Under the pieces are notes generated by a model. It did no database searches. It was given only the letters and a program-made list of their open reading frames with translations, and was not told the DNA's origin. From contig CM043956.1 of NCBI GenBank assembly GCA_014529385.2, positions 84,805,721-84,869,720 on the forward strand: a stretch of 64,000 bases of DNA, in the 5' to 3' direction. The DNA comes from Adiantum capillus-veneris (taxonomy: Eukaryota; Streptophyta; Polypodiopsida; Polypodiales; Pteridaceae). Shown piece by piece: positions 49,110-60,690 of the stretch (positions are counted from its first letter, which is position 1; the number at the start of each line of letters is the position of its first letter). The position numbers were made by a program, and so were the translations under genes.

Positions 49110-50690
49110 AGCACCCTGTGGCCTTAAGGTCATAGGGTTCCCTCTATGCTACTAAGAATCTCTTTGTGCTCTATGCTCTATGCTCTATGCTCTATCGTCT
49201 ATGCTCTATGATCTATATTGACTTCCTATGGCCCCTAGACCACAAGGCGCCCTCATTTTTTTGCTATGGCCCCAGGGCCATAGCTCTCTATGCCGGTATA
49301 AAGAATATTTGCTCTATATTAGCTCCCTAAGGCCTGAAGGCCATAGGGTTGTCCTCAAGATCACCTCACGGAGTTTCATTTCAAGTATATATACATCCTA
49401 TGGCACCCCATGACCCTAGGGCCATAAGATCTCCAAACGGAACATACGGCAATCTATGGCCCTTGAGCTTATACATTGCAACTCCATGACCCTAGGGCCA
49501 TAGGATTGGCATATGAAACATACGGCAATGTATGGCCCTTGAGCTTATACATTGCAACCCCATGACCCTAGGGCTATAGGATTTCCAATGGAACATAAGG
49601 CAACGTATGGCCCTTGAGCTTATACATTGACACCCTATGGCCCTAGGGCCACAAGACTTCAAAACATACAAGAAGACAACCTATGGCCCTAAGGCCAAGG
49701 GTGTGAGCATTGACACCCTATGGCCCTAGGGCCACAAGACTTCAAAACATACAAAAAGACAACCTATGGCCAAGATGTCAAAGGTGGCCAAGATATCAAT
49801 GCAGCCCCATGGCCCTAGGGCCATAGGATCTCTATATGGAACATGCGGCCTTGAGCTTATACATTGCCACCCTATGGCCCTAGGGCCACAAGATCTCACA
49901 ACATACAATAAGAGAACCTAAGGTCCCCAAGCTCAAGGGTGCGGGTGTAAGGGTGGCCAAGATATAAATGCAGCCCCATGGCCCTAGGGCCATAGGATCT
50001 CTATATTGGACATGTGGCACCCTATGGACCTTGAGCTTATACCTTGCCACCCCATTACCCTAGGGCCATAGGATTTCCAAATGGAACATGGGTAATGTAT
50101 GGCCCTTGAGCTTATACATTGCCACCCCATTACCCAAGGGCCATAGGATTTCCGAATGGAACATAGGCAATGTATGGCCATTGAGCTTATACATTGCCAC
50201 CCCATGGCCCTAGGGCCGTAGGATCTCCATATGGGACATGTGGCACGCTATGGCCCTTGAGCTTACATATTGCCACCCCATGACCCTAGAGCCATAGGAT
50301 CTCCAGCTAGAAAGTAGGGCAACGTATGGCTCTTGAGCTTATACATTGTCGTGGACCTAGGGCCACAGGATCTCCAACTGGAACATAAGGCTATGTATTG
50401 GAGCTTATCCATTGTTGCCCCTAAACCCTAGGGCCATAGGCTTTCCAAATGGAATATAGGGCAACTTATGGATCTTGAGCTTATACATTGCCACCCTATG
50501 GCCCTAGGTCCACACGCTTTCACATTGCCAAAGTAGGGCAACAAGGATCTCACAAGATAGAAGAAAAAAACTCTAGGACATAGGATTTTCACGCTTTGAT
50601 CCTTCACCTCTAACATTGTCGTCCTATGGTGTGAGCCTAGGGGTGGCTGAGGTGTCTTCATAATAATTTCGGCCATTCAAGGGATATCCG
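49110..50690 (-). repeat. Palindromic satellite block A (inverted orientation)
   Basis: About 95-100-bp tandem units each carry a palindrome centred on GGCCCTAGGGCC, linked by GGAACATA.GGCAATGTATGG and CCCTTGAGCTTATACATTG spacers. Reversed, these spacers (CAATGTATAAGCTCAAGGGC) match those of block B (CAATGTACAATCTCAAGGGC), so block A faces the other way. Its left 235 bases (49110-49346) are an inverted copy of 56241-56484. The last 60 bases contain GGCCATTCAAGGGATAT, echoed at 56802. Open frames here are artefacts. Confidence 0.9.
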
Positions 50691-52189
50691 CAAGTGGCAT
50701 AAATTTAAAAAATAATTTAAAAATAATTTTAAAAAAAATTACGCTACGACAAACTTTGTCATAATGGTTTTTCAAATACACTTATTGATATCAGACAAAA
50801 AAATAGCGCACAATTTTCAGGATAATTTTTTTAAAATTTAGCTATTTTTAGTGTATTTTTTACTCTACAGATTTTGATTCCGGAGTCAAATTTTGCTTCA
50901 TGGGTGTCGTTCCACTCGTACTACAAAGATATGGACATTGACAAAGCATAGCACCAACTTTTTTTTTTCCATACTCTTTTTAAAAAAAAAAAAATTTTAT
51001 AAAGCTCTTTCAATTTCGGAGCCGACGAGCTATGTCTCATTTTTGAACAAAGCCTAGAACTCTAGTAATCTCGATTGCAAACCCGTGAGAACAGCCCCTA
51101 CATTCAAAATTTGAATTTTGAATTTCTAACCTAACCTAACTAACCTTATCTCTCTCTTTCTCTCTCTACCATAAATTTTTTCGCACTGTCGCTCTCTTTC
51201 TCTCTCTCGTTTCTTGCTCGAAACCTACACAGAAACCTGCACAGAGCTTGTCTTTCTCTGTCTCTCTCTCCCTCTCTCCCTACGCATACAGTTCTACGCC
51301 ATCGTTGCGACGCGCACACAGATCTACGCGAAGCCATTGCCACAACCTTCAACAGAAGGACTGTTGTCGCGACCTCCCAAACACACATTTGTTACCATCA
51401 TCGTCGCGGCCTTAACACACCTAAGTGACTGCTTGCTACTGCTGCAGCCGGTTTTCATCAAACACAGATTTACTTAGAGGTAACATGTAGAAACCCTAAT
51501 CTTTTTGCTTAATTCGGTTTTAACTGTTCTTAATCTAATTATGTTTTAGCTAAGTTGTGAATCACCTCTCTCTAAAACAATAAACAAAAATCATCAATTA
51601 CCTCTCTCTAAAACTGTAAAACTGTAGACTGTAGAACTATAAAACAGAAAATCCTCTAATTAGAGATCTAAAACTGTAATACAGAATACTCTAATTAGAG
51701 ACCTAAAAATATAAAACAGAAGACACTAATTAGGGACCTAAATTTGTAAAACGAAAAACTCTTATTAGGGACTTAAATCTGTAAAACAGAAAACTCCTCA
51801 TAAGTGACCTAATACTGTAAAATTGTAAAACTCTAACTGCAAAAATCTCTAATTACAAAAACAATTATAAACCTGCAAATACAAAAGACAATAACTATAC
51901 AAAATGCTGAAACTATGGATACCTGTAATTGGGTTGTGGGGAGTTGGGCACACGTTGTAAGAGGACGAGTAGAGCGCGCTGTTGTATGAGGATGGATAAG
52001 GGTTCAGTTGCAAGAGGATGGGAAAAAAAAGAGGCAAAAAGGTGGGAAAGAAAGTGTACACTATATGTGTTTGTAAGATATGGTGTAATATAGTTTCTTT
52101 AAATTCATTTGTAGTCACTAAAATAAAACTAGACATCAAATCTTTAGAAGGGTAGACAGGGTGTGCCTACATAGGGTTTCACCTCATAC
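50691..52189. other. Island between inverted satellite blocks, AT-rich then CT-rich
   Basis: 50691-51010 is AT-rich with long A and T runs. 51130-51480 is a CT-rich tract like a plant 5' leader (CTCTCTTTCTCTCTC...), ending at a possible splice donor TTAGAG|GTAACATG near 51480. 51580-51845 holds the repeat listed separately. The 87-codon frame at 51214-51477 has no recognisable domain. It could be the promoter and first exon of a lost gene; that is a guess. Confidence 0.45.
51580..51845 (+). repeat. Degenerate tandem repeat of about 40 bp (CTCTAATTAGAGACCTAAAA type)
   Basis: Six or so copies of CT(C)TAATTAG(A/G)GA(C/T)CTAAA, followed by .TGTAAAACAGAAAA, with the palindromic CTCTAATTAGAG in several. 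Copies drift to CTTATTAGGGACTTAAAT and CTCATAAGTGACCTAATA. Confidence 0.75.
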
Positions 52190-53800
52190 TAAAGAGTAAC
52201 ATATGGCCCTAAGGCACCCAATGACCATAAGGCCATAGGGTGGTCTCACATCGTACTACAGGGTGCCCAATGTCCCATCTGGCCATAGGGTGCCAATGTA
52301 CAATCTCAAGGGTCATAGGGTTCCCTATGTTCCTATTGAAGATCCTATGGCCATAGGGCCATAGGATCTCAAAAACGTATATATGGCACTATGGCCATAG
52401 GATCACATGGTTCTCTATGTACAGTCTAGAGACCTTGTGGCCCAAGGGCCTTAGGGTGGCAATGTACAATCTCAAGGTCCATAGGGTTCCCTATGTTCCT
52501 TTTGGACATAGGGTGGCACTAGGGCCATAGAATCTCCAAAAGCAACATAAAGAACCCAAGGCCATAGGATGAAAGGGTGACCTATTGGAGACCTTGTGGC
52601 CCAAGGGCTATAGTGTGGGAATGTACAATCTCAAGGGCCATAGGCTTCCCTATGTTCCTTTTGGAGATCCTATGGTCCTCGGGCCATAGGATCTCCAAAA
52701 TGAACATATGGCCCTACGGACATAGGATCACAGGGTTCCCTATGTTCCTTTTGGAGATCCTATGGTCCTCGGGCCATAGGATCTCCAAAATGAACATATG
52801 GCCCTATGGACGTAGGATCACAGGCTTCCCTATGTTCCTTTCAGAGATCCTATGGTCCTCGGGCCATAGGATCTCCAAAAAAAACATATGGCCCTACGGA
52901 CATAGGATCACAGGGTTCCCTATGTTCCTTTTGGAGATCCTATGGTCCTCGGGCCATAGGACCTCCAAAATGAACATATGGCCCTACAGACATAGGATCA
53001 TAGGGTGCCCTATGTTCCTTTTGGAGATCCTATGGTCCTCGGGCCATAGGATCTCCAAAATGAACATATGGCCCTACCGACATAGGATCCCATCAAGAGA
53101 CATAGTGGCCCAAGGGCCATAGGATGGCAATGTACAATTTCAAGGGCCATATGGTTCCATATGTTCCTTTTGAAGATCCTATGGCCCTAGCGCCATAGAA
53201 TCTCCAAAAGGAACATAAGGAACCTATGGCCATAGGATCAAAAGGTGCCCTATGTTCCATATTGAGACCTTGCAGCCCAAGGGGCATAGGGTGTATTTGT
53301 ACAATCTCAAGGGCCATAGGGTTCCATATGTTTTTTTTGGAGATCCTATGGCCCTATATCCATATGATCACAGGGTGCCCTATGTCCCATCTAGAGACCT
53401 TGTGGCCCAAGGGCCATAGGGTGACAATCTACAATCTGAAGGGCCATAGGATTCCCTATGTTCCCTAGGGTCACAAGGTGCCCTACGTTCCATCCGAAGA
53501 CCCTATGGCCCAAGTGCCATAGGGTGGCAATGTACAATCGAAAGGGCCATATGATTCCCTATGTTCCTTTTGGAGATCCTATGGCCCTAGAGCCCTAGGT
53601 GCATGGGGCTGCCATGGTGCCCATTAATATGCACCATGGTGTACCCTATGTACGTAGGCCACCCTTGGGCCCTTGGATGCCCTCTGTCTCATCTAAAGAC
53701 CTTGTGGTCCAAGGGCCATAGGGTGACAATCTACAATCTCAAGGGCCATAGGATTCCCTATGTTCCCTAGGGTCACAAGGTGCCCTACTTTCCATTTGAA
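52190..53800 (+). repeat. Palindromic satellite block B1
   Basis: Units of about 90-120 bases with TGGCAATGTACAATCTCAAG, GGCCATAGGGTTCCCTATG, TTCCTTTTGGAGATCCTATG and GGCCCTAGGGCC-like cores. The middle is a regular 90-bp array. Variation between other units is moderate and includes losses of the palindrome half. Confidence 0.92.
52651..53100 (+). repeat. Five 90-bp tandem repeats, each with a long perfect hairpin
   Basis: TATGTTCC recurs at 52651, 52741, 52831, 52921 and 53011, exactly 90 bases apart. Each unit holds TTTTGGAGATCCTATGG, an 8-base loop TCCTCGGG, and the perfect complement CCATAGGATCTCCAAAA (copy 3 has small changes). With one mismatch the pairing continues into ATGTTC/GAACAT. 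Because 90 is a multiple of three, one frame stays open for 181 codons as a 30-residue repeat; I do not regard it as a gene. Confidence 0.95.
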
Positions 53801-56800
53801 ACAATGAGGGCACCTTGTGGCCTTCGGGCCATAGGATCTCTATGTAGAGCATAGAGCAAAGAGCATAGAGAGCTTCTTACTACTATAGAGGGAACCCTAT
53901 GGCCTTCAGGCCACAGGGTGTCAATATAGCGATAACAGAGGTACTTACTAGCACAAAGGGGACCCTATGGCCTTCAGCCGACAAGGTCTCCTCAATATAA
54001 AGAAAATAGTATTTCTTACTTGCATAGAGAGCACCCTATGGACTTGGGTCCATAGGTTTCTTTAAAACATACAGGGCACCTTGTGTCCTTAGGGTCATAA
54101 GATGTGTAGAGCATAGAGAGGTTCTTACTAGAATACAGGGGACTCTATGGCCTGAAGGCCACAGGCTCCCAATATGGACCATAGATCGGTTTTTACTAGC
54201 ATAGAGAGACCAAATAGTGCTTTATACATGGGGCCATAAGGTGTCAAAACAATGAGGGTTTTTTCAAAACAATGAGGGCACCTTGTGGCCTTGGGGCCAT
54301 AGGATGTCAATATAGAGCATAGAGCATAGTGCATAGAGAGCTTCTTACTACCATAGAGGGAACCCTATGGCTTTCAGGCCACAGGGTGTCAATATAGAGA
54401 TAACAGAGGTTCTTACTAGCATAGAGGGGACCCTATGGCCTTCAGCCCACAAGGTCTCCTCAATATAGAGAAAATAGTGTTTTGTACTAGCATAGAGAGC
54501 ACCCTATGGACCTGGGTCCATAGGTTGCCAAAAAACTATCATGAATGGTTTCTTTAAAACATACAGGGCACCTTGTGCCCTTAGGGTCATAAGATGTGTA
54601 GAGAATAGAGAGGTTCTTACTAGAATACAGGGAACTCTATGGCCTGAAGGCCACAGGGTCCCAATATGGATCATAGATCAGTTCTTGCTAGCATAGAGAG
54701 AACAAATAGTGCTTTATACCTGGGAGCATAATGTGCCAAAACAATGAGGGTTTTTACAAAACTATGAGGGCACCTTGTGGCCTTGGGGCCATAGGATGTC
54801 AATATAGAGCATAGAGCATAGAGCATAGAGCATAGAGAGCTTCTTATTGTCATAGAGGGAACCTTATGGCCTTCACGCCACAGGGTGTCAACGTAGAGAA
54901 AACAGAGGTTCTTACTAGCATAGAGGGGACCCTATGGACTTCAGCCCACAAGGTCTTCTCAATGACATAGAGAGAATCCTATGGCCGTGGGTCCATAGGT
55001 TGCCAAAAAACCCTCATGAAGGGTTTCTTCAAAACATATAGGATGTTTAGAACATAGAGAGTTACTTACTAGCATAGGGGGGACCCTATGGCCTTCAATC
55101 CATAGGGTGCCAATATAGAGCATAGATCGGTTCTTACTAACATGGAGAGACCAAATAGTGCTTTATACATGTGGCCATAGGGTTCCAAACAACAATGAGG
55201 GTTTTTTCAAAACAATGAGGGCACCTTGTGGCCTTGAGGCCATAGGATGTCAATATAGAGCATAGAGAGCTTCTTACTAGCATACAAGGAACCCTATGGC
55301 CTTCAGGCCACAGGGTGTCAACGTAGAGAAAATAGAGGTTCTCACTAGCATAGAGGGGAACCTATGGCCTTCAGCCCACAAAGTCTCCTCAATATAGAGC
55401 AAATAGTGTTTTTACTAGCATAGAGAGCACCCTATGGCCGTGGGTCCATAGGTTGCCAAAAAACCATCATGAAGGGTTTCTTAAAAACATAGAGGGCACC
55501 TTGTGCCCTTGGGGTCATAGTATGTGTAGATCATAGAGAGGTTCTTACTAACATACAGGGGACCCTATGGCCTTCAGGCCAAAGGGTGCCAATATAGAGA
55601 ATAGATTGGTTTCTTTCTAGCACAGAGCGGACCCTATGGCCTTCAGGCCAAAGGGTGCCAATATAGAGCAAAGATCAGTTCTTACTAGCATAGACAGACC
55701 AAATAGTTATTTATACCTGGGGCCATAGGGTACCAAAACAATGAGGGTTGTTCAATGGCATAGATAAACACCCTATGGCCCTGGGTCCATAGGTTGCAAA
55801 AAAACCCTCCTGAAGGGTTTCTTCAAAACATAGAGGGCAACTTGTGACGTCCTTGGGATCATCGGATGTGTAGAGCATAGAGAGGTTCTTACTAGCATAC
55901 AGGGGACCCTATGGCCTTCAGGCCATAGGATGCCAATATAGAGAGATGGTTCTTACTAGCAAAGATCGGAACCTATGGCCTTCAGGCCAAAGGGTGCCAA
56001 TATAGAGCATGGAGCGGCTCTTACTAGAATATAGGGGACCATATGGCTTTCAAGTCACATACTGCCAATATAGAGAAAATAGTGTTTTTACTAGCATATA
56101 GAACATCCTGACCTAGGGGGATTGGTTGTCAAAATCCATCATAGAAGGGTTCCTATGGCCTTCAGCCCACAAGGTCTTCTCAATATAGAGCGAATAGTAT
56201 TTTTCATTGGCATACAGAGCACCCTTGGGGCCCTTGAGGCCAACCCTATGGCCTTCAGGCCTTAGGGAGCTAATATAGAGCATGGTGCTTTCTATCGGCA
56301 TAGAGAGCTATGGCCCTAGGGCCATAGCAAAACAATGAGGTGTTTTTGGAAATGATGAGGGCACCTTGTGGTCTTGGGGCCATATGAATTCAATATAGAT
56401 CATAGCATAGACGATAGAGCATAGAGCACAAAGAGATTCTTAGTAGCATAGAGGGAACCCTATGACCTTCAGGCCACAGGGTGCCATTATAGAGTAAACA
56501 GAGGTTCTTACTAGCATAGAGGGGACCCTATGGACTTCATCCCACAAGGTCTCCTCAATATAGAGCAAATAGTGGTTTTTACTTGCATGGAGAGCACCAT
56601 ATGGCCTGGGGTCATAGGTTACCTGAAAAACCCTCATGAAGCGTTTCTTTAAAACATTGTGGCCACCTTGTGGCCTTGGGGCCATAGGATGCCAATGTAG
56701 AGCATAGAGAGGTTCTTACTAGCATGCAGGGGACCCTATGGCCTTCAAGCCACATGATGCCATATGGTGTTGGTGTAGAGGCTCTAAAGGGGTATTTAGG

Positions 56801-56960
56801 CCATTCAAGGAATACTTCTTTGAGGGTCCTCTAATGTCGTAAGGGAACATGTGATCACACTACCATAGAGTGGCCTAGGTACACTTGTAGAACCATTTTG
56901 TTGGCACCCTTTGGACCTAGGACCACATGGTTTAACATAGAGGTGACTCTATGGCCCTAG
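53801..56960 (+). repeat. Palindromic satellite block B2 with higher-order repeats
   Basis: Basic units of about 60-90 bases: TTCTTACTAGCATAGAGGGG, ACCCTATGGCCTTCAGGCC, ACAGGGTGCCAATATAGAGC. They are arranged in a higher-order period of roughly 450-490 bases marked by ATGAGGGCACCTTGTGG at about 53803, 54272, 54765 and 55217, then a longer gap to 56356. The right edge (56760-56960) is diverged satellite leading into the next island. Confidence 0.92.
56241..56484 (+). repeat. Inverted partner of 49110-49346
   Basis: Phrases unique to this stretch (GCATAGACGATAGAGC with small changes, CACAAAGAGATTCTTAGTAG, GGCCTTAGGGAGCTAATATA) occur in reverse complement at 49110-49346, with roughly nine in ten bases matching by eye. 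The arms lie about 6.9 kb apart in opposite orientation. Confidence 0.85.
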
Positions 56961-57017
56961 GTCCATATGGATGTAATAATATCCATCTTGTCTAAATATA
57001 TGTCATTCTTTTTACAG

Positions 57018-58306
57018 AAAATGTCTCAGAAGAGAAAGTCAAAGTCAGTTGATGCAACAAGCTCAACACCAAGTTCTTGGTATCTAGATTTTCACTTACC
57101 AAATGGTGTAAGTGATGAGAAAGTCCACTTGTTCTTTCAAGATAAAGAGCAATTGCCCTTCAAGGACTGTGGTATTGTCAAGGACATAAAGAAAGATTGT
57201 TCAGATCTTGAAATGTCTCCATGCCTTGGAGTAAAACTACTCAATGGTGACTCCTACTTGTTGGAGCTTGTGGCATTTGCTCAAAAATTGATGAAGGTTG
57301 ATTATGAAGAGTGACAATGACAAAAGCAGAGTGGGTGGAGCTTCAAGACAACACTCCAAGTGAGAAATTTATAGACTTATATATTGAGGGCTTTAAGAAA
57401 GTCAATCAATATTTAGGTAAATTGAGCACAGCACAAAGAAGAATAAGAAGCGAAAAGAATGAAGACACAGGTACAGTAAATCAATCTAAGACGCTCAAGG
57501 AGAGTCAGATCCCTCACTTCGAGAAAATAGTGGAAAATGTGGCGAAAGAAAATCTTTCAGTTATACCCTTACAGACTCAAGAAGCAGGAGATTCTAGTGG
57601 ACTTGCAACCCTACAGTTGGAACTCCCTCAGTGGCAGTGGTTGTGTTCTCAGCATCCTTAGCTGTGTTGGACTCTATTATACAGCCCAAGAAAAAGATCT
57701 TGATAAAGAAGTTGCCAAACTTCTAAGAGTGGGCTAGATGGATACGTCGGAATTGACCACTATTTTAAATTTGGTGTACAATTACCCAATTGATCCCAGT
57801 TGAGCAATGCATGCAACCTTGCACCAGATGGCTATAGATGCAGACCATTGTCAGATGTATATGTGAAATATCTCTTGAAGCAATTTGCAGGGCACTCTAG
57901 GCCAGTCTCCAGTGCACACAGACTTGATGCCGTATAACCCAATTACAAAAATGCCTTACAACACAGCTGAAGTGCATGGAGACAAGCTATCAACATACCA
58001 CTACTGGATTCTAGCTGGTCAGCATTCCATCATAGCGGCTAGAGCTTTTTTGCATAACAACAGCACTAAGTATGCTTTGAGAAAAGAGTTCTACAAGTTT
58101 AGAACTACAAGGATAGTGTAGACGCTCCGAAAGAGGTTGCTGCTCGAATTTCCAGAATGGAGAACATGGAGAGAATAACAGCAATGAAACACCAGCCTTA
58201 TGTGGAGGTCTTGAAGCATGGCCATAGTCAATGGCTTGCATATTCTAAACCAACAAAACCAAGGCAGGTGTTCCTGTCGGTCATCCGAGTCGAGCAGGTT
58301 GGGATG
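57018..58306 (+). pseudogene. Unknown multi-exon gene, first part, broken
   Basis: After an acceptor (TTTTTACAG, ends 57017) an ATG at 57021 starts MSQKRKSKSVDATSS in frame 3. It stops near 57312 and reading continues in frame 2 (WVELQDNTPSEKFIDLYIEG, to 57661), then in frame 3 again from about 57620 with stops near 57735, 57800, 57866 and 57878. A clear stretch at 57885-58121 includes YHYWILAGQHSIIAARAF, reminiscent of the D/G-Q/H-x-H..AA signature of ParB-like domains. Frame then shifts to APKEVAARISRM ... HSQWLAYSKPTKPRQ before a donor (GGGAT|GTAAGT) at 58306. I do not recognise the family. It lies wholly between satellite blocks. Confidence 0.5.
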
Positions 58307-58382
58307 TAAGTTCCACTTCCCTATGCTTGTTTTGTTACAAATATGTCTTGAAATAAAGTTAATTTTCTTTTCTTTAATTTGA

Positions 58383-59895
58383 AGGCCTTTGTAAATGTGG
58401 CGAACATCGTGTTCAACCATAAATCATTTGCCAACAAAGAAGCACACATGGTCATGTACGATGATGAAATCTATGATCAGTGGATACACATCTTGGAGAA
58501 GCATCAGACATCAACTGCTCGTGGGTGACAAGCAAGCATAACAACCTTTAGATTCCTAAATGGTTTAGAAGATGATGATGTCAAGCTACTACAACAAGAG
58601 CTGGCAGATGAGAAGATCTGCTTAGTGAAGCAACCAGGTCAAACGGGCATGCTCGACCTCACTGCACGTGCAACGTCTTAAAGAAGACCAGGGTTTTTGA
58701 GCCTCAAATGTTGATGGCATTTAAAGAGATAGATCCATCAGCAATAGCAGTTACTTCATGGGATCAATGTAAGTCTCATTATAACATTACAGATGAGATT
58801 TACAAATCTGTCTTCACGAGTTGTACGCAATGGCTAAATTCTACTACAAAAGGAAAGGAGAAAGAGCAATTCCTGAGATCACTAGGGGATATGTGCAGTG
58901 ATCATTGCACAAAATAATGGGACTTCTATTTTGGAATTCATTTTACATGGACAATCAAGTGTGTTGGAAAGAATCTGGAAGGCATTGATTTTCTCTGCAG
59001 TGAGAATAGCTCTAAAATCGTGTTGGTGTTTGCATCATAGACACAACACACAAAAGTTTCACATCTAGTGGTTGGAGTGCTGCCCCATTTGGTAAAGTAA
59101 TTGATGGATAGAGTATGTGGGGTAGCACATCAACCATCAGAGTGTTTAATTGCCGGCTTAGTCAAGTATCAACATGCTGCTTCCCTAGAAAAGGCAATTT
59201 CTGAAAAAGCTAAATGGTATGAAATGCACGTTTTACCTTTGAGCTCCTTAATGGGATCAGAGACCATCCAAACATGTGCTCTTCGCGAAGTAATTTTCGG
59301 GGTTTGGGCATTTTTCAGTCAAGGAGAGCAGTACACCAACTACTCTAGTGTTAAAGAGTCATTGTTGGAGCCAATGCATACTCTCTGCATCAATGACGAC
59401 GAGTATGATGCTGTGACCACGGCCAAATCCTTTTTTGTACTTCGTGCAATCAAATGCATCTGTCTCAAAGAAGATGATCAAGTGATAGACATCTTCTCAT
59501 TAGGCTATGGGACTAAAGAGCCACTACAACAATAGAGAAAGGTGATATCAGTTGCATGTAGTAGTGATCAAATGACGCAATTGGAATATCTTTGCCATTC
59601 CATAGTGGAAGAAGACCTTGATCTTAGAAGGTGGGTAGGTGTGGATAACACAGAGAAAGTCAATGCCAAGGATTCAGAGGAAGAAGAAATTGAAGAACCA
59701 TTGGATGCAAGTGCTGAGGCCATTCTAGAAATTCTACAGGAAACAGTTAAGCTAGCTACCCATGATATTAGATTACTGATATTTAGATTATTATTGTTGA
59801 CATTTTATTTTATTTGTACCATCTCAAATCTACCCATGATGTTAAAATCATTGATGTTTGGCTCGTTATTTTTCTCAATTTATTTTCTTTGAAAA
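58383..59895 (+). pseudogene. Unknown multi-exon gene, second part, broken
   Basis: Reading resumes after TTTGAAG with AFVNVANIVFNHKSFANKEA, then DDEIYDQWIHILEKHQ, a stop near 58528, NGLEDDDVKLLQQELADEKI, a frameshift, and MLMAFKEIDPSAIAVTSWDQ (58708-58917). Further readable parts are IHFTWTIKCVGKNLEGIDFL, MMDRVCGVAHQPSECLIAGL (59101-59535) and a strongly acidic end (AKDSEEEEIEEPLDASAEA, 59542-59760). At least five stops or frame changes break it. All parts run on the same strand in consistent order, so one ancestral gene of perhaps 850 codons or more is likely. Function unknown; host gene fragment or transposon gene are both possible. Confidence 0.5.
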
Positions 59896-60059
59896 AAATG
59901 TGAACTTGTGAGTTTGAGTTTTTTCACAATAAATGAATTAGACTTAAGTGTATGATATTATATGGACATGTTTGGTAAATAGAATTCTACATTTATATAT
60001 GGTCATAAGATATATATTATGTAATACTAAAAGTTAATTGATCATATGAGGTTTGGGAA
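59896..60059. other. AT-rich flank
   Basis: AT-rich DNA after the broken gene; GTTTTTTCACAATAAATGA near 59918 may be its poly(A)-signal region (AATAAA). Nothing else seen. Confidence 0.4.
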
Positions 60060-60690
60060 GAATACACTATGACTTGAGGATCATAGAGTTCTTTGTAGAC
60101 TTGAGGATCATAGAGTTCTTTGTAGACAAGACACCCTATGGCCCTAGGGCCATAGAATCCCCAAAAGAAAATGGGATACCCTAAAACCTTACAGATGTAG
60201 GGTGATTACACTGAGTCTCTAAAAGGGCACATAAGCATCTGGGTTACTCTATAGCCTTAGGCCCATAGGGTGTCAACATAGAATCCCCCAAAAGAATTTT
60301 GCTACCCTACAATCTTACGGATATAGGGTGATTATATAGAGTCTTTAAAAGGGTACATAAGCATTTGGGCTAGTCTACAGCCTTAAGGCCATAGGGTGTC
60401 AACACAGCTATCCTACAATCTTATGTATATAGAGAGATTACATAAAGTCTCCAAACGGGCACATGAGTATTTGGGATATTCTAGAAGGAAACATAAGTTA
60501 TCCAAGAGAATTTGGGATACCCTAAGGTCTTAGGGCCATAGGGTGGTGACATAGAATCTCCACAGGGGCACTTAAATCACCCCATGGATACAAATCACCT
60601 AGCTCTTATGGACACATCTTATAAAACATCACATGACACACTATAACCTTTAGACCATAGGTTGGTTATTCTAGGTCACCTAAAGACTCT
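60060..60690 (+). repeat. Palindromic satellite block C1
   Basis: Diverged units with ACCCTATGGCCCTAGGGCC (60130) and a roughly 125-130-bp period: TACCCTA.AA.CTTAC.GAT, then ATAGGGTGATTA, AGTCT.TAAAAGGG.ACATA, AGCAT.TGGG. Three copies are clear between 60175 and 60470. Confidence 0.8.

Noticed and set aside
52577-53122. 181-codon open frame of 30-residue repeats
   Set aside because: It exists because the 90-bp satellite period is a multiple of three; composition and start context give no support for a gene.
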